Origin: UBA4655 sp044337015
GTDB taxonomy: Bacteria; Planctomycetota; Planctomycetia; Pirellulales; UBA1268
Reading direction: 5' to 3'
Length of the DNA: 6,333 nt
Assembly: GCA_044337015.1 (NCBI GenBank)
Contig: JBIIOJ010000183.1
Coordinates: 1 to 6,333 of the forward strand
Shown here: positions 1-5,938 of the stretch, piece by piece
Layout: the number at the start of each line of letters is the position of its first letter
How positions within the stretch are numbered: position 1 is the stretch's first letter
Made by a program: the position numbers and the translations under genes
Notes under the pieces: generated by a model
Database searches by the model: none
The model's input: the letters and a program-made list of their open reading frames with translations, nothing else
What the model was told of the DNA's origin: nothing

Positions 1-557
1 AGGTTCGGTTCGAGGGCCGTCCCCTGCCCCGCGACGAGGAGTCGCTCCGCGCCTACCGGGCGACCGTCGGCACGGTCTTCCAGGCCTACAACCTCTTCCC
101 CCACCTCTCCGCCCTCGAGAACCTCCTCCTTCCGCTCGTCCATGTCCACCGGCTCACGCGGCCAGAGGCGATCGAGCGGGTGCGGGAGCCGCTTTCACGG
201 TTCGGCCTCGCCGATCATGCCCACAAGCGGCCGAGCGAGCTTTCCGGGGGGCAGAAGCAGCGGATCGCGATCCTGCGGGCCCTCGTCGTGAGGCCCAGGA
301 TGCTCTTTCTCGACGAGCCGACGAGCGCGCTCGACCCCGAGATGCGGGGTGAGGTGCTCTCGATGATCGGCGAGCTGAAGTCCTCCGGCACCCGGTTCGT
401 GCTCGTCACCCACGAAATGGCCTTCGCCCGCAGGGTCGCCGACGAGGTGGCCTTCATCGCCGCCGGCGAGGTGGCCGCCCACGGCCCGGCCGCTACGATC
501 TTTTCGGACGACGCCCCGCCGGTGGTGCGTCGGTTTCTCGACAGGATCCTCGCATGA
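1..557 (+). CDS. Polar amino-acid ABC transporter ATP-binding protein (5' partial)
   Basis: This is the nucleotide-binding subunit that would power an ABC importer at the inner face of the cytoplasmic membrane. The reading frame is open from base 3, so the N-terminus, including Walker A, lies upstream of the window; 184 residues are visible against about 240-250 for the family. Visible motifs in order are the Q-loop VFQAYNLFPHLSALENL (from base 75), the ABC signature LSGGQKQR (from base 240), Walker B plus D-loop MLFLDEPTSALDPE (from base 300) and the H-loop in LVTHEM (His at 411-413). The NLFPHLSALEN stretch after the Q-loop is characteristic of the GlnQ/HisP polar amino-acid class, which is why I name that substrate group; the exact amino acid cannot be read. 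One small oddity is AILRAL after the signature where AIARAL is usual. The permease and binding protein should lie upstream. A GTG at 180 lies inside the domain and is not the start. The stop overlaps the next start (ATGA, 554-557). Confidence 0.93.
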   Translation, partial: VRFEGRPLPRDEESLRAYRATVGTVFQAYNLFPHLSALENLLLPLVHVHRLTRPEAIERVREPLSRFGLADHAHKRPSELSGGQKQRIAILRALVVRPRMLFLDEPTSALDPEMRGEVLSMIGELKSSGTRFVLVTHEMAFARRVADEVAFIAAGEVAAHGPAATIFSDDAPPVVRRFLDRILA

Positions 558-1588
558 GCTCCCCGCTGCCCCCGCTTCCGAACGCCTTCCTGGGGTCGCT
601 CGTAGCCGATTCCGTCGCGATGCCCGTGCATTGGTACTACGACCGCGAGGCCATCGACCGCGATTACGGGGCCATCGAAGGCTACCGCGAGGCCAAGTCG
701 CCCCATCCCGACAGCATCCTCTGGCGGTCGAGCTACGTCGCCCCCAACGAGAAAGGAGAGATCCTGCACGACCAGGCCGCCTACTGGGGCAAGCGAGGCA
801 TCCACTACCACCAGTTCCTCCATGCCGGCGAGAACACGCTCAACCAGCAGCTTGCGGTCGAACTCGCCGAGTTCGTGCTCGCCCGCGGAGGCTACGACCC
901 CGCGGCATGGTGCGACCGCTACATCGAGTTCATGCGGACGCCCGGTCGCCACCGCGACACCTACGTCGAGGAGTATCACCGGATTTTTTTCACGAACCTC
1001 GCCCGGGGCGTGAAGCCGCTCGCCTGCGGCGGCCCGGACGTCCACATCGGCGGCCTCGTGCCAGTGCCCGCGATCGTCGCGGTGCTCGCCGGCTCGATAT
1101 CCCCCGTGGATCTGCGGAGCGTCGTACAGGCCCACGTCGGCCTCACGCACAAGGATGCGGGGGTTCTCGCGGCCGCCGACGCGCTCGTGAAGATGCTCCT
1201 CGCCGTTGCCGGCGGAACCCCGCTCCGCGAGAGCATTCTCGAGCATGGATCGGCATGGATCTCGAAGGCGAAGCTGCGGCAGTGGGAGGACCACGCCGAC
1301 CGCATCGTCGTCGGCAGGATCCTCAGCCCCGCCTGCTACATTCCCGATGCGTTTCCTGCGTCGCTCTTCCTCGCCTGGCGGCATGCCGGCGATTTCCGCG
1401 CGGGGGTTTGTGCCAACGCATCCGTGGGCGGCGACAACTGCCACCGCGGTGCGGTCGTGGGGTCGCTGCTCGGCGTTGCGGGCGACATCCCGACGGATCT
1501 CGTCGACGGGCTCGCGATGGCCGGCCGGGTGCGAGCCTGCTTCGACGAACCACGGACGCAGCCCATAGCGGCCGGAGGCGCGGCATGA
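554..1588 (+). CDS. ADP-ribosylglycohydrolase (ARH/DraG) family protein, divergent active site
   Basis: The protein (344 residues) fits the ADP-ribosylglycohydrolase fold, an all-helical domain that normally uses two Mg ions to remove ADP-ribose from proteins or small molecules. The family landmarks appear in order: an N-terminal GSLVADSVAMPVHW block (residues 14-27) equivalent to the usual GxxxGDAxGxP, a GENTLN block (92-97) where TxDDT/DDTQ is expected, the central LTHKD (197-201), and a C-terminal GGDNCHRGA (292-300) where GxDxDTxGA is expected. The first metal-ligand cluster and the DxDT pair are therefore altered (Asp-Asn-Cys-His in the second), so either the metal site is rearranged or the substrate differs. 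I recall similar GG[DE]NC-RGA versions in other family members, so this is probably a subfamily and not a decayed copy. The start ATG overlaps the ABC gene stop and has AGGA at 543-546. The stop overlaps the methyltransferase start (ATGA, 1585-1588). It is probably cytoplasmic; no signal peptide is seen. Family placement is firm, reaction unknown. Confidence 0.85.
   Translation: MSSPLPPLPNAFLGSLVADSVAMPVHWYYDREAIDRDYGAIEGYREAKSPHPDSILWRSSYVAPNEKGEILHDQAAYWGKRGIHYHQFLHAGENTLNQQLAVELAEFVLARGGYDPAAWCDRYIEFMRTPGRHRDTYVEEYHRIFFTNLARGVKPLACGGPDVHIGGLVPVPAIVAVLAGSISPVDLRSVVQAHVGLTHKDAGVLAAADALVKMLLAVAGGTPLRESILEHGSAWISKAKLRQWEDHADRIVVGRILSPACYIPDAFPASLFLAWRHAGDFRAGVCANASVGGDNCHRGAVVGSLLGVAGDIPTDLVDGLAMAGRVRACFDEPRTQPIAAGGAA
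1574..1578 (+). promoter_or_regulatory. Ribosome binding site GGAGG for the methyltransferase
   Basis: GGAGG lies inside the end of the glycohydrolase gene, six bases ahead of the ATG at 1585. It fixes the methyltransferase start, because the same frame is open for a further 950 bases upstream. With the ATGA overlap it points to coupled translation. Confidence 0.6.
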
Positions 1589-2364
1589 GTGGCCACGGCA
1601 CGGACGATTCACGACCGCTGGCGGAGGGAGCGCAACTCTACGAGACCGACCGATCGGTCGCCGAGTATCTCGAGTTTCACTACGGGCCGGAATGCCTCGG
1701 TGTGCCAAACTTTCCGACAGCCTGTGCGGAGGCCGCGGTCGCGGCGGTCGTGAGCGTTGGCCATGCTGGTCGGGCCCGCTGCCTCGACGTCGGGTGCGCC
1801 GTCGGACGATCGTCTTTCGAGCTTGCTCGCGACTTTCTCCACGTCGATGCGGTCGACTTCTCCCACCGATTCATCGAGGCCGCGTCGCGGCTCGCCCGCG
1901 ACGGCAGGATTCTCTGGCACGCAGCGACAGAAGGGTTTCTCTCCATCGAGCGGTCCGCCTCGGTGCCGCCCGTCCCGGCGGACCGGGTCCGATTCCTGCA
2001 GGGAGACGCCTGTCGGCTCACGGCCGATCTTTCCGGCTACGACCTCGTGCTCGCGGCGAACCTGATCGATCGTCTCCACGACCCGGCCGCGTTCCTTGCC
2101 GACATCGCCGAACGAGTCGTTCCCGGCGGCGTGCTTGCGATCACCTCCCCGTACACCTGGCTCGAGGCCTACACGCCGCCCGAAAAGTGGCTCGGCGGCA
2201 GAGTCGTCGATGGCCGCCCGGTCTGGTCGTTCGAGGGGCTCACGGCGTCGCTCGCCGGCTGGTTCAAGCTCATCGACCGCCGGGACATCCCTTTCGTCAT
2301 CCGCGAGACCGCCCGCAAGCACCAGCACTCGATCGCAGAGTTCACCGCGTGGCACCGCCGCTGA
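1585..2364 (+). CDS. Stand-alone OvoA C-terminal-type methyltransferase (putative thiohistidine N1-methyltransferase)
   Basis: This 259-residue class I SAM-dependent methyltransferase resembles the C-terminal domain of OvoA, which methylates the imidazole N of 5-thiohistidine (formerly called 4-mercaptohistidine) to make ovothiol A. Family-specific blocks are LYETDRSVAEYLEFHYG (residues 18-34), GVPNFP (39-44), SAM motif I CLDVGCAVGRSSFEL (66-80), the acidic-strand end VDFSHRFIEAA (90-100), RVRFLQGDAC (134-143), AANLIDRLHDP (157-167), PGGVLAITSPYTWLE (180-194), WLGG (202-205) and IRETARKHQ (239-247). OvoA itself is about 700 residues, with DinB-like and sulfoxide-synthase domains ahead of this one. 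Here those are absent, and the upstream gene is unrelated, so this is a separate protein and not a broken OvoA. The start at 1585 is chosen because GGAGG (1574-1578) sits six bases ahead and it gives the ATGA coupling. The frame stays open back to 631, but that stretch lies over the glycohydrolase gene. Family assignment is strong; the exact substrate in this host is inferred. Confidence 0.85.
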   Translation: MSGHGTDDSRPLAEGAQLYETDRSVAEYLEFHYGPECLGVPNFPTACAEAAVAAVVSVGHAGRARCLDVGCAVGRSSFELARDFLHVDAVDFSHRFIEAASRLARDGRILWHAATEGFLSIERSASVPPVPADRVRFLQGDACRLTADLSGYDLVLAANLIDRLHDPAAFLADIAERVVPGGVLAITSPYTWLEAYTPPEKWLGGRVVDGRPVWSFEGLTASLAGWFKLIDRRDIPFVIRETARKHQHSIAEFTAWHRR

Positions 2365-4885
2365 CGGCAAAAGGATCGTCGGGCCACGCATGCTTTGGGT
2401 AGCGGCGACGAAGCTCCTTGCGGACGACCGGGTAAGTGTTCTTCCAGAAGCTTTCCAGATCGTCGGTGACCTGCTGCGGCCGCATGTTCGGCCCGAGCAG
2501 GTGGAGCAGCACGGCGATCCGTCCTCCCGCGATCCGCGGCGTCTGGCGGACCCCGAAGAGTTCCTGGATTCTCACGGCGAGCACCGGCGGCCGTCCGGGC
2601 TCATACACCAGCGGGCGGCTCTTGCCGGCCAGGTCGATGCGTTCCGGTGCGAGACGGTCGACTTCCATGAGCCTGCCGTGGCCGATCCGCGAGGCGATCG
2701 CGTGCCTCCAGTCGGCCGAGGGAATCTCATCGAGAGACCGCAGGCCGAGGCAGACCTCGCCAAGCATCTCGCCGATATCGCTTTCGGACATCGCGGGCAC
2801 GCCGGAATCGGGCACCGCTGCCGCCAGCCACCGCAGCCGCGCGAGGAGCGAGCCCGCCGCCGATTCAGCCGGCGGCAGCCAGCGGTGGATGTCCCGCGAA
2901 GCCTCGGCGGCAAGCAGGCGGGCCGCAGTGACTGGATCATCGATCGCGATCGGCGACTCGTCGAGCACGAGGTCGAGCCAGCGGGTCCGCCTGCGGGCCT
3001 CGATCTGTCGACGCGACGGGTTGAACAACAGCTCGATCGCCGTCGAGAGATTGCCCGCGACAGACTCGTCGTCGAGCCAGGCCCTTTCCACGGCCGACGC
3101 CATCCGCACACGGGCCTCCCCCCCGGCGTCGTCGAGGTCGACCGCGAGCAAGAGCGGCTCGTCGCGAACCCGTGACGACGCGTCGAGTCGAATGCCACGG
3201 CCGCCGACCATCACGCCGCGGTCCCGTGAGCCCTCCCGCGATCGGACGAGTCGGTCGGGAAACGCCTCGACGAGGGCCCTCGCAAGGGCTGCAGCCGGAT
3301 CGTCTGCACGTGCCGCGAGCGTTGATTCCACGAGATGGTAGAGCTGCTCTGCCGCCCTGAGCACGCCGCTGGCCGCCCCGGCGTGGAGATCCATGCCGAG
3401 CGAATGGGCCGGCACACCCGCATGAAATGCCTGCAGGGCCAGCACGCGATCGACGACGTCGGAGCGGCTGCGAACCGTCTGGCGATCCCTCGGGCCGCTT
3501 GACGCGTGCGATCCCGCCCGGAAGGGGTCACGGTCGGAAAGCATCGCCGCGGCGACCGACGCCTCGCGGAGCACGCCATGCCGCGCCCCGGCCAGCAGAA
3601 GCCTCGCAAGCCGCGGGTGCGCCGGCAGCCTCGCCATCTCGTGGCCCATCGGCGTGATGCGGCCTTCGCGGTCCGTGGCCCCGAGCATCGTGAGCAGGCC
3701 CACTGCGGTCGCGAGGCTCTCCGGCGGTGGCGGATCGAGCCAGGGAAAGTCCGCCGCGCTCGCCGACTCGCCGAGCGACGCGAGGTGCAGGCACGCCTCC
3801 GCGAGATCCCCCCGCAGGATTTCCGGGACATCGGCGTCGGGCCGACGGTGGTGCGAGGCCTCGTCCCACAGTCTGTGGCAGATACCCGGCCCGGTCCGAC
3901 CGGCCCGGCCCGCCCGTTGCTCCGCCGAGGCTTTCGAGATCTGCCCCAGTTCGAGCCGGGGCAGGCCCGTCGCGTTGCAGACCACAAGCCGCCTCACGAG
4001 CCCCGAGTCGACCACCGCGGTCACCCCCGGGATCGTCAGTGAGGTCTCCGCGACGTTCGTCGCAAGCACGATCTTCCTTCGCCCCATGTCGTCGAGCACG
4101 GCATCCTGCCGCTCCGGCGGCAGTTCGCCGAAGAGCGGCAGTAGGTCGTGCTCCCCTGCCCTCGCAAACCCTGAGAGGGCCCGTTCGCACTTCGCGATCT
4201 CCCCCACGCCGGGCAGAAACACGAGCACATGCCCAGCCGTTTGCGCAACCGCCTCCTGCACCCTGCGGCCGACCATCTCGACGAGATCGTCCCGGCAGCC
4301 ACGCTTTTCATACCGTATCGCCACCGGATGAAGCCTGCCATCGGCCGACACGACCTCGCAGCCGCCGAGCCGCTCGCTCACCCGCACGGCGTCGAGCGTC
4401 GCGCTCATCACGACGATCCGAAGATCGGGCCTGACGCTCTCCTTCAGCCGCAAAAGCAGCCCAAGCACGAGATCGATCTCGATCGACCGCTCGTGGAATT
4501 CGTCGAGCACGACGGCTCCGATACCCTCCAGACAGCAGTCATCCACCAGTCGCCGGAGCGTGACGCCGGTCGTCTCCACGATGAGCCGCGTGTCGCGGCC
4601 GACGCGGGCGTCGAACCGCACGACGTAGCCGACCTCGCCGCCGATGTCGCCTCCCCGCAGCCGCGCAATCTGCGATGCCACGGCCCTCGCCGCGAGCCGC
4701 CGCGGCTGCAGGAGCAGGACCTTCGCGGGCGCCGCCAGATCGTCGAGGATCGCCGCCGGAACGAGCATCGTCTTGCCCGAGCCTGGCGGTGCCGTAACCA
4801 CGACGGCGCCCGACCGCGAAGCCTCGACGGCACGGGCAAGCACCAGCCGCACCGGCAAGTCCTGCGGCAACTCGATGCTCTTCAC
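2342..4885 (-). CDS. hrpB: ATP-dependent helicase HrpB (DExH box)
   Basis: The 847-residue product is a full-length HrpB-type superfamily 2 DExH helicase, a cytoplasmic nucleic-acid-dependent ATPase whose cellular role is poorly defined even in well-studied bacteria. Motifs in order are Walker A APPGSGKT (residues 32-39), motif Ia LQPRRLAARAVA (59-70), motif Ib TTGVTLRRL (105-113), Walker B as DEFH (128-131; HrpB typically has DEFH, not DEAH), motif III SAT (161-163), motif V ATNVAETSLTIPGV (275-288) and motif VI QRAGRAGR (323-330). The helicase-associated region follows, then the HrpB-specific C-terminus with NPSRRQIEARRR (622-633) and KHAWPDDP (831-838). The length fits the family (about 800-850). 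The start is GTG at 4885-4883, with GGAG about eight bases upstream on the minus strand; the first internal Met lies in Walker A, so the GTG is needed. The C-terminal end overlaps the convergent methyltransferase gene by 23 bases. No frameshift or missing motif is seen. Confidence 0.97.
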   Translation of the reverse strand: MKSIELPQDLPVRLVLARAVEASRSGAVVVTAPPGSGKTMLVPAAILDDLAAPAKVLLLQPRRLAARAVASQIARLRGGDIGGEVGYVVRFDARVGRDTRLIVETTGVTLRRLVDDCCLEGIGAVVLDEFHERSIEIDLVLGLLLRLKESVRPDLRIVVMSATLDAVRVSERLGGCEVVSADGRLHPVAIRYEKRGCRDDLVEMVGRRVQEAVAQTAGHVLVFLPGVGEIAKCERALSGFARAGEHDLLPLFGELPPERQDAVLDDMGRRKIVLATNVAETSLTIPGVTAVVDSGLVRRLVVCNATGLPRLELGQISKASAEQRAGRAGRTGPGICHRLWDEASHHRRPDADVPEILRGDLAEACLHLASLGESASAADFPWLDPPPPESLATAVGLLTMLGATDREGRITPMGHEMARLPAHPRLARLLLAGARHGVLREASVAAAMLSDRDPFRAGSHASSGPRDRQTVRSRSDVVDRVLALQAFHAGVPAHSLGMDLHAGAASGVLRAAEQLYHLVESTLAARADDPAAALARALVEAFPDRLVRSREGSRDRGVMVGGRGIRLDASSRVRDEPLLLAVDLDDAGGEARVRMASAVERAWLDDESVAGNLSTAIELLFNPSRRQIEARRRTRWLDLVLDESPIAIDDPVTAARLLAAEASRDIHRWLPPAESAAGSLLARLRWLAAAVPDSGVPAMSESDIGEMLGEVCLGLRSLDEIPSADWRHAIASRIGHGRLMEVDRLAPERIDLAGKSRPLVYEPGRPPVLAVRIQELFGVRQTPRIAGGRIAVLLHLLGPNMRPQQVTDDLESFWKNTYPVVRKELRRRYPKHAWPDDPFAVSGGATR

Positions 4886-4911
4886 GCCAGCAGCTCCGCC
4901 AAAGGGCGACT

Positions 4912-4962
4912 CGTCACAGGGGTTCCACGTCTCCCCGGGGGGATTACACTCCCGTCACAGGG
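4912..4962. repeat. Direct repeat CGTCACAGGG x2, 41 bases apart
   Basis: CGTCACAGGG occurs at 4912-4921 and again, exactly, at 4953-4962, in the short gap between the divergent hrpB and zinc-ribbon genes. The copies are 41 bases apart start to start, close to four helical turns, and they flank the only AT-rich island of the gap. Placement and spacing suggest binding sites for a regulator, but no regulator is identified. The TCACA core resembles a CRP/FNR half-site (TGTGA on the other strand), without a matching inverted partner at the usual spacing. Confidence 0.4.
4922..4950 (+). promoter_or_regulatory. Candidate rightward promoter for the zinc-ribbon/rhomboid pair
   Basis: TACACT at 4945-4950 is a possible -10 (four of six to TATAAT) with GTTCCA at 4922-4927 as a weak -35 after 17 bases. 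It lies in the one AT-rich patch of the gap, about 90 bases ahead of the start codon. The match is weak and is called mostly from position. Confidence 0.25.
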
Positions 4963-4971
4963 CCGAGGCAG
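4943..4971 (-). promoter_or_regulatory. Candidate leftward promoter for hrpB
   Basis: On the minus strand TGTAAT (4948-4943) matches TATAAT in five of six places. A weak -35, CTGCCT (4971-4966), lies 17 bases ahead. It would start transcription about 50 bases upstream of the hrpB GTG. It overlaps the candidate rightward -10 on the other strand, so the two promoters could compete. Confidence 0.3.
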
Positions 4972-4990
4972 GAACCCATCCCATGGTACC

Positions 4991-5006
4991 CGCCGCCCAC
5001 GCGGCG
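4991..5006 (+). other. Short GC hairpin in the 5' leader
   Basis: CGCCGC (4991-4996) and GCGGCG (5001-5006) pair perfectly around a four-base CCAC loop, ending 19 bases before the AGGAGG ribosome binding site of the zinc-ribbon gene. It has no following T run, so it is not a factor-independent terminator. It may influence translation, or may be chance in GC-rich DNA. Confidence 0.3.
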
Positions 5007-5025
5007 CCATGCCCCGACCGAAACC

Positions 5026-5031
5026 AGGAGG
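5026..5031 (+). promoter_or_regulatory. Ribosome binding site AGGAGG deciding the start at 5039
   Basis: AGGAGG with a seven-base spacer precedes the ATG at 5039. An in-frame ATG at 5009 lacks such a site and would add only ten residues ahead of the zinc ribbon, so 5039 is the better start. Confidence 0.75.
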
Positions 5032-5038
5032 CTTCTCC

Positions 5039-5938
5039 ATGGCCATCGACGTCCAATGTGAGTGCGGCCGTGCCTTCGCCTTCAAGAACGACCTTGCGGG
5101 CCGCAGCGTCGCCTGCCCCGACTGCGGCACGACGCTCTCGATTCCGTCGATTTTCGCCCAGGCCGATGCATCCTTCGACCGCGATCGATTTCTCCTGCGG
5201 CAGAAGCGGATCGCGATCAACGAGATCTATGACGTGCGAGACGAGCACGATGCCTCGCTCCTCTACGTCCGCAGGCCGACCTACCCGTTCCGAAGAATTC
5301 TCGCAATTCTCGCCGGAATCTTCGTCGCCATCGCGATCCTCGCGGCTTCGATCGTCGTCCCGATCGAGATGCTCGGCGGACGCGACGCCCCCAACTCTCC
5401 GCTCCTCGGCTTCGCGGTTCTGGCCGGCACGATGTTCGCCATCGTCGCCGGCGTCGCCACGGTCGTCGGTCTTTCCCCCAAGCGTCACGTCTCGTTCTAC
5501 CGCGACCCCTCGCGGAAGGAGTGTGTGCTGGAAGTAAAGCAGGACGCCAAGTTCATGCCGGTGCGGATGACGTTCACAGTCGTCGATCCGAAGGCAGGTC
5601 CGATCGGAAGATTGTCGAAAAACCTCCTGTTCGACCTGTTTCGGAAGCGGTGGCGGGTCAACGATCCGGACGGCGTGCCGGTCTGCACGGCGCTCGAGGA
5701 CTCGATCATCCTGGCACTTCTGCGACGGTTCCTCGGCCCCCTCTTCGGGCTCCTGCGGACGAACTATCTCATCGTCCGCGGCTCCGACGTCAATGGCGAA
5801 CGTCTCGGGGAGTTCAATCGCAAGCTCACCCTGTTCGACCGCTACGTGCTCGATCTATCGGCAGACCCGCTGCGGTCCCTCGACCGCAGGCTCGCGGTGG
5901 CGCTCGGCGTCATGCTCGACACAGGGGAGCGACGATGA
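5039..5938 (+). CDS. Zinc-ribbon, two-helix membrane protein with scramblase/LURP-one-like domain
   Basis: The 299-residue protein begins with a small zinc ribbon, with Cys7-x-Cys9 and Cys26-x2-Cys29 as the four ligands. A segment RQKRIAINEIYDVRDEH (residues 54-70) followed by SLLYVRR has the look of the first strands of a phospholipid scramblase/LURP-one (tubby-like barrel) domain. Two hydrophobic helices follow (about 87-108 and 120-145), joined by an 11-residue loop. The rest (about 150-299) continues the barrel pattern, with the strand pair WRVNDPDG (205-212), then LGEFNRK (256-262), DRYVLDLS (267-274) and LDRRLAVALGVMLD (281-294), the last resembling the hydrophobic C-terminal helix of that fold. 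Charged flanks (RR at 85-86, PKRH at 147-150) put both ends in the cytoplasm by the positive-inside rule. Tubby-like domain membership is by eye only. Function is unknown; a membrane or lipid role is inferred. Its stop overlaps the rhomboid start (ATGA, 5935-5938). Confidence 0.85.
   Translation: MAIDVQCECGRAFAFKNDLAGRSVACPDCGTTLSIPSIFAQADASFDRDRFLLRQKRIAINEIYDVRDEHDASLLYVRRPTYPFRRILAILAGIFVAIAILAASIVVPIEMLGGRDAPNSPLLGFAVLAGTMFAIVAGVATVVGLSPKRHVSFYRDPSRKECVLEVKQDAKFMPVRMTFTVVDPKAGPIGRLSKNLLFDLFRKRWRVNDPDGVPVCTALEDSIILALLRRFLGPLFGLLRTNYLIVRGSDVNGERLGEFNRKLTLFDRYVLDLSADPLRSLDRRLAVALGVMLDTGERR

Noticed and set aside
984..990. Run of seven T within the glycohydrolase gene, considered as a slippage site
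   Set aside because: It encodes Phe-Phe in frame, a one-base slip soon hits a stop, and no alternative product or stimulatory structure is evident.
631..1584. In-frame upstream extension of the methyltransferase (318 extra codons)
   Set aside because: The extension runs across the glycohydrolase gene in another frame and is an Arg/Pro-rich translation without motifs. Methyltransferase homology begins shortly after 1585, where there is a good ribosome binding site.
215..1708. A 497-codon open frame on the minus strand opposite the ABC ATPase and glycohydrolase genes
   Set aside because: It lies antisense to two genes with clear family motifs, has low-complexity Arg/Gly/Val-rich content and no recognisable domain. 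It is explained by GC-biased third positions on the real strand.
2357..2372. GCCG-CTGA-CGGC inverted repeat followed by AAAA at the convergent junction, considered as a terminator
   Set aside because: The stem is only four base pairs and is not followed by a T run on either strand in the direction of transcription.
2096..3175. Plus-strand open frame of 359 codons across the 3' half of hrpB
   Set aside because: It is antisense to the conserved HrpB C-terminal region and its composition is that of a shadow frame.
4912..4962. CRP/FNR-type operator based on the TCACA cores
   Set aside because: The two cores are in direct orientation 41 bases apart, not the inverted TGTGA-N6-TCACA arrangement. 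They are kept only as an unassigned direct repeat.
4229..5038. In-frame upstream extension of the zinc-ribbon protein into the hrpB region
   Set aside because: It is antisense to the hrpB N-terminal motifs. AGGAGG precedes the ATG at 5039, and the recognisable zinc ribbon begins right after it.
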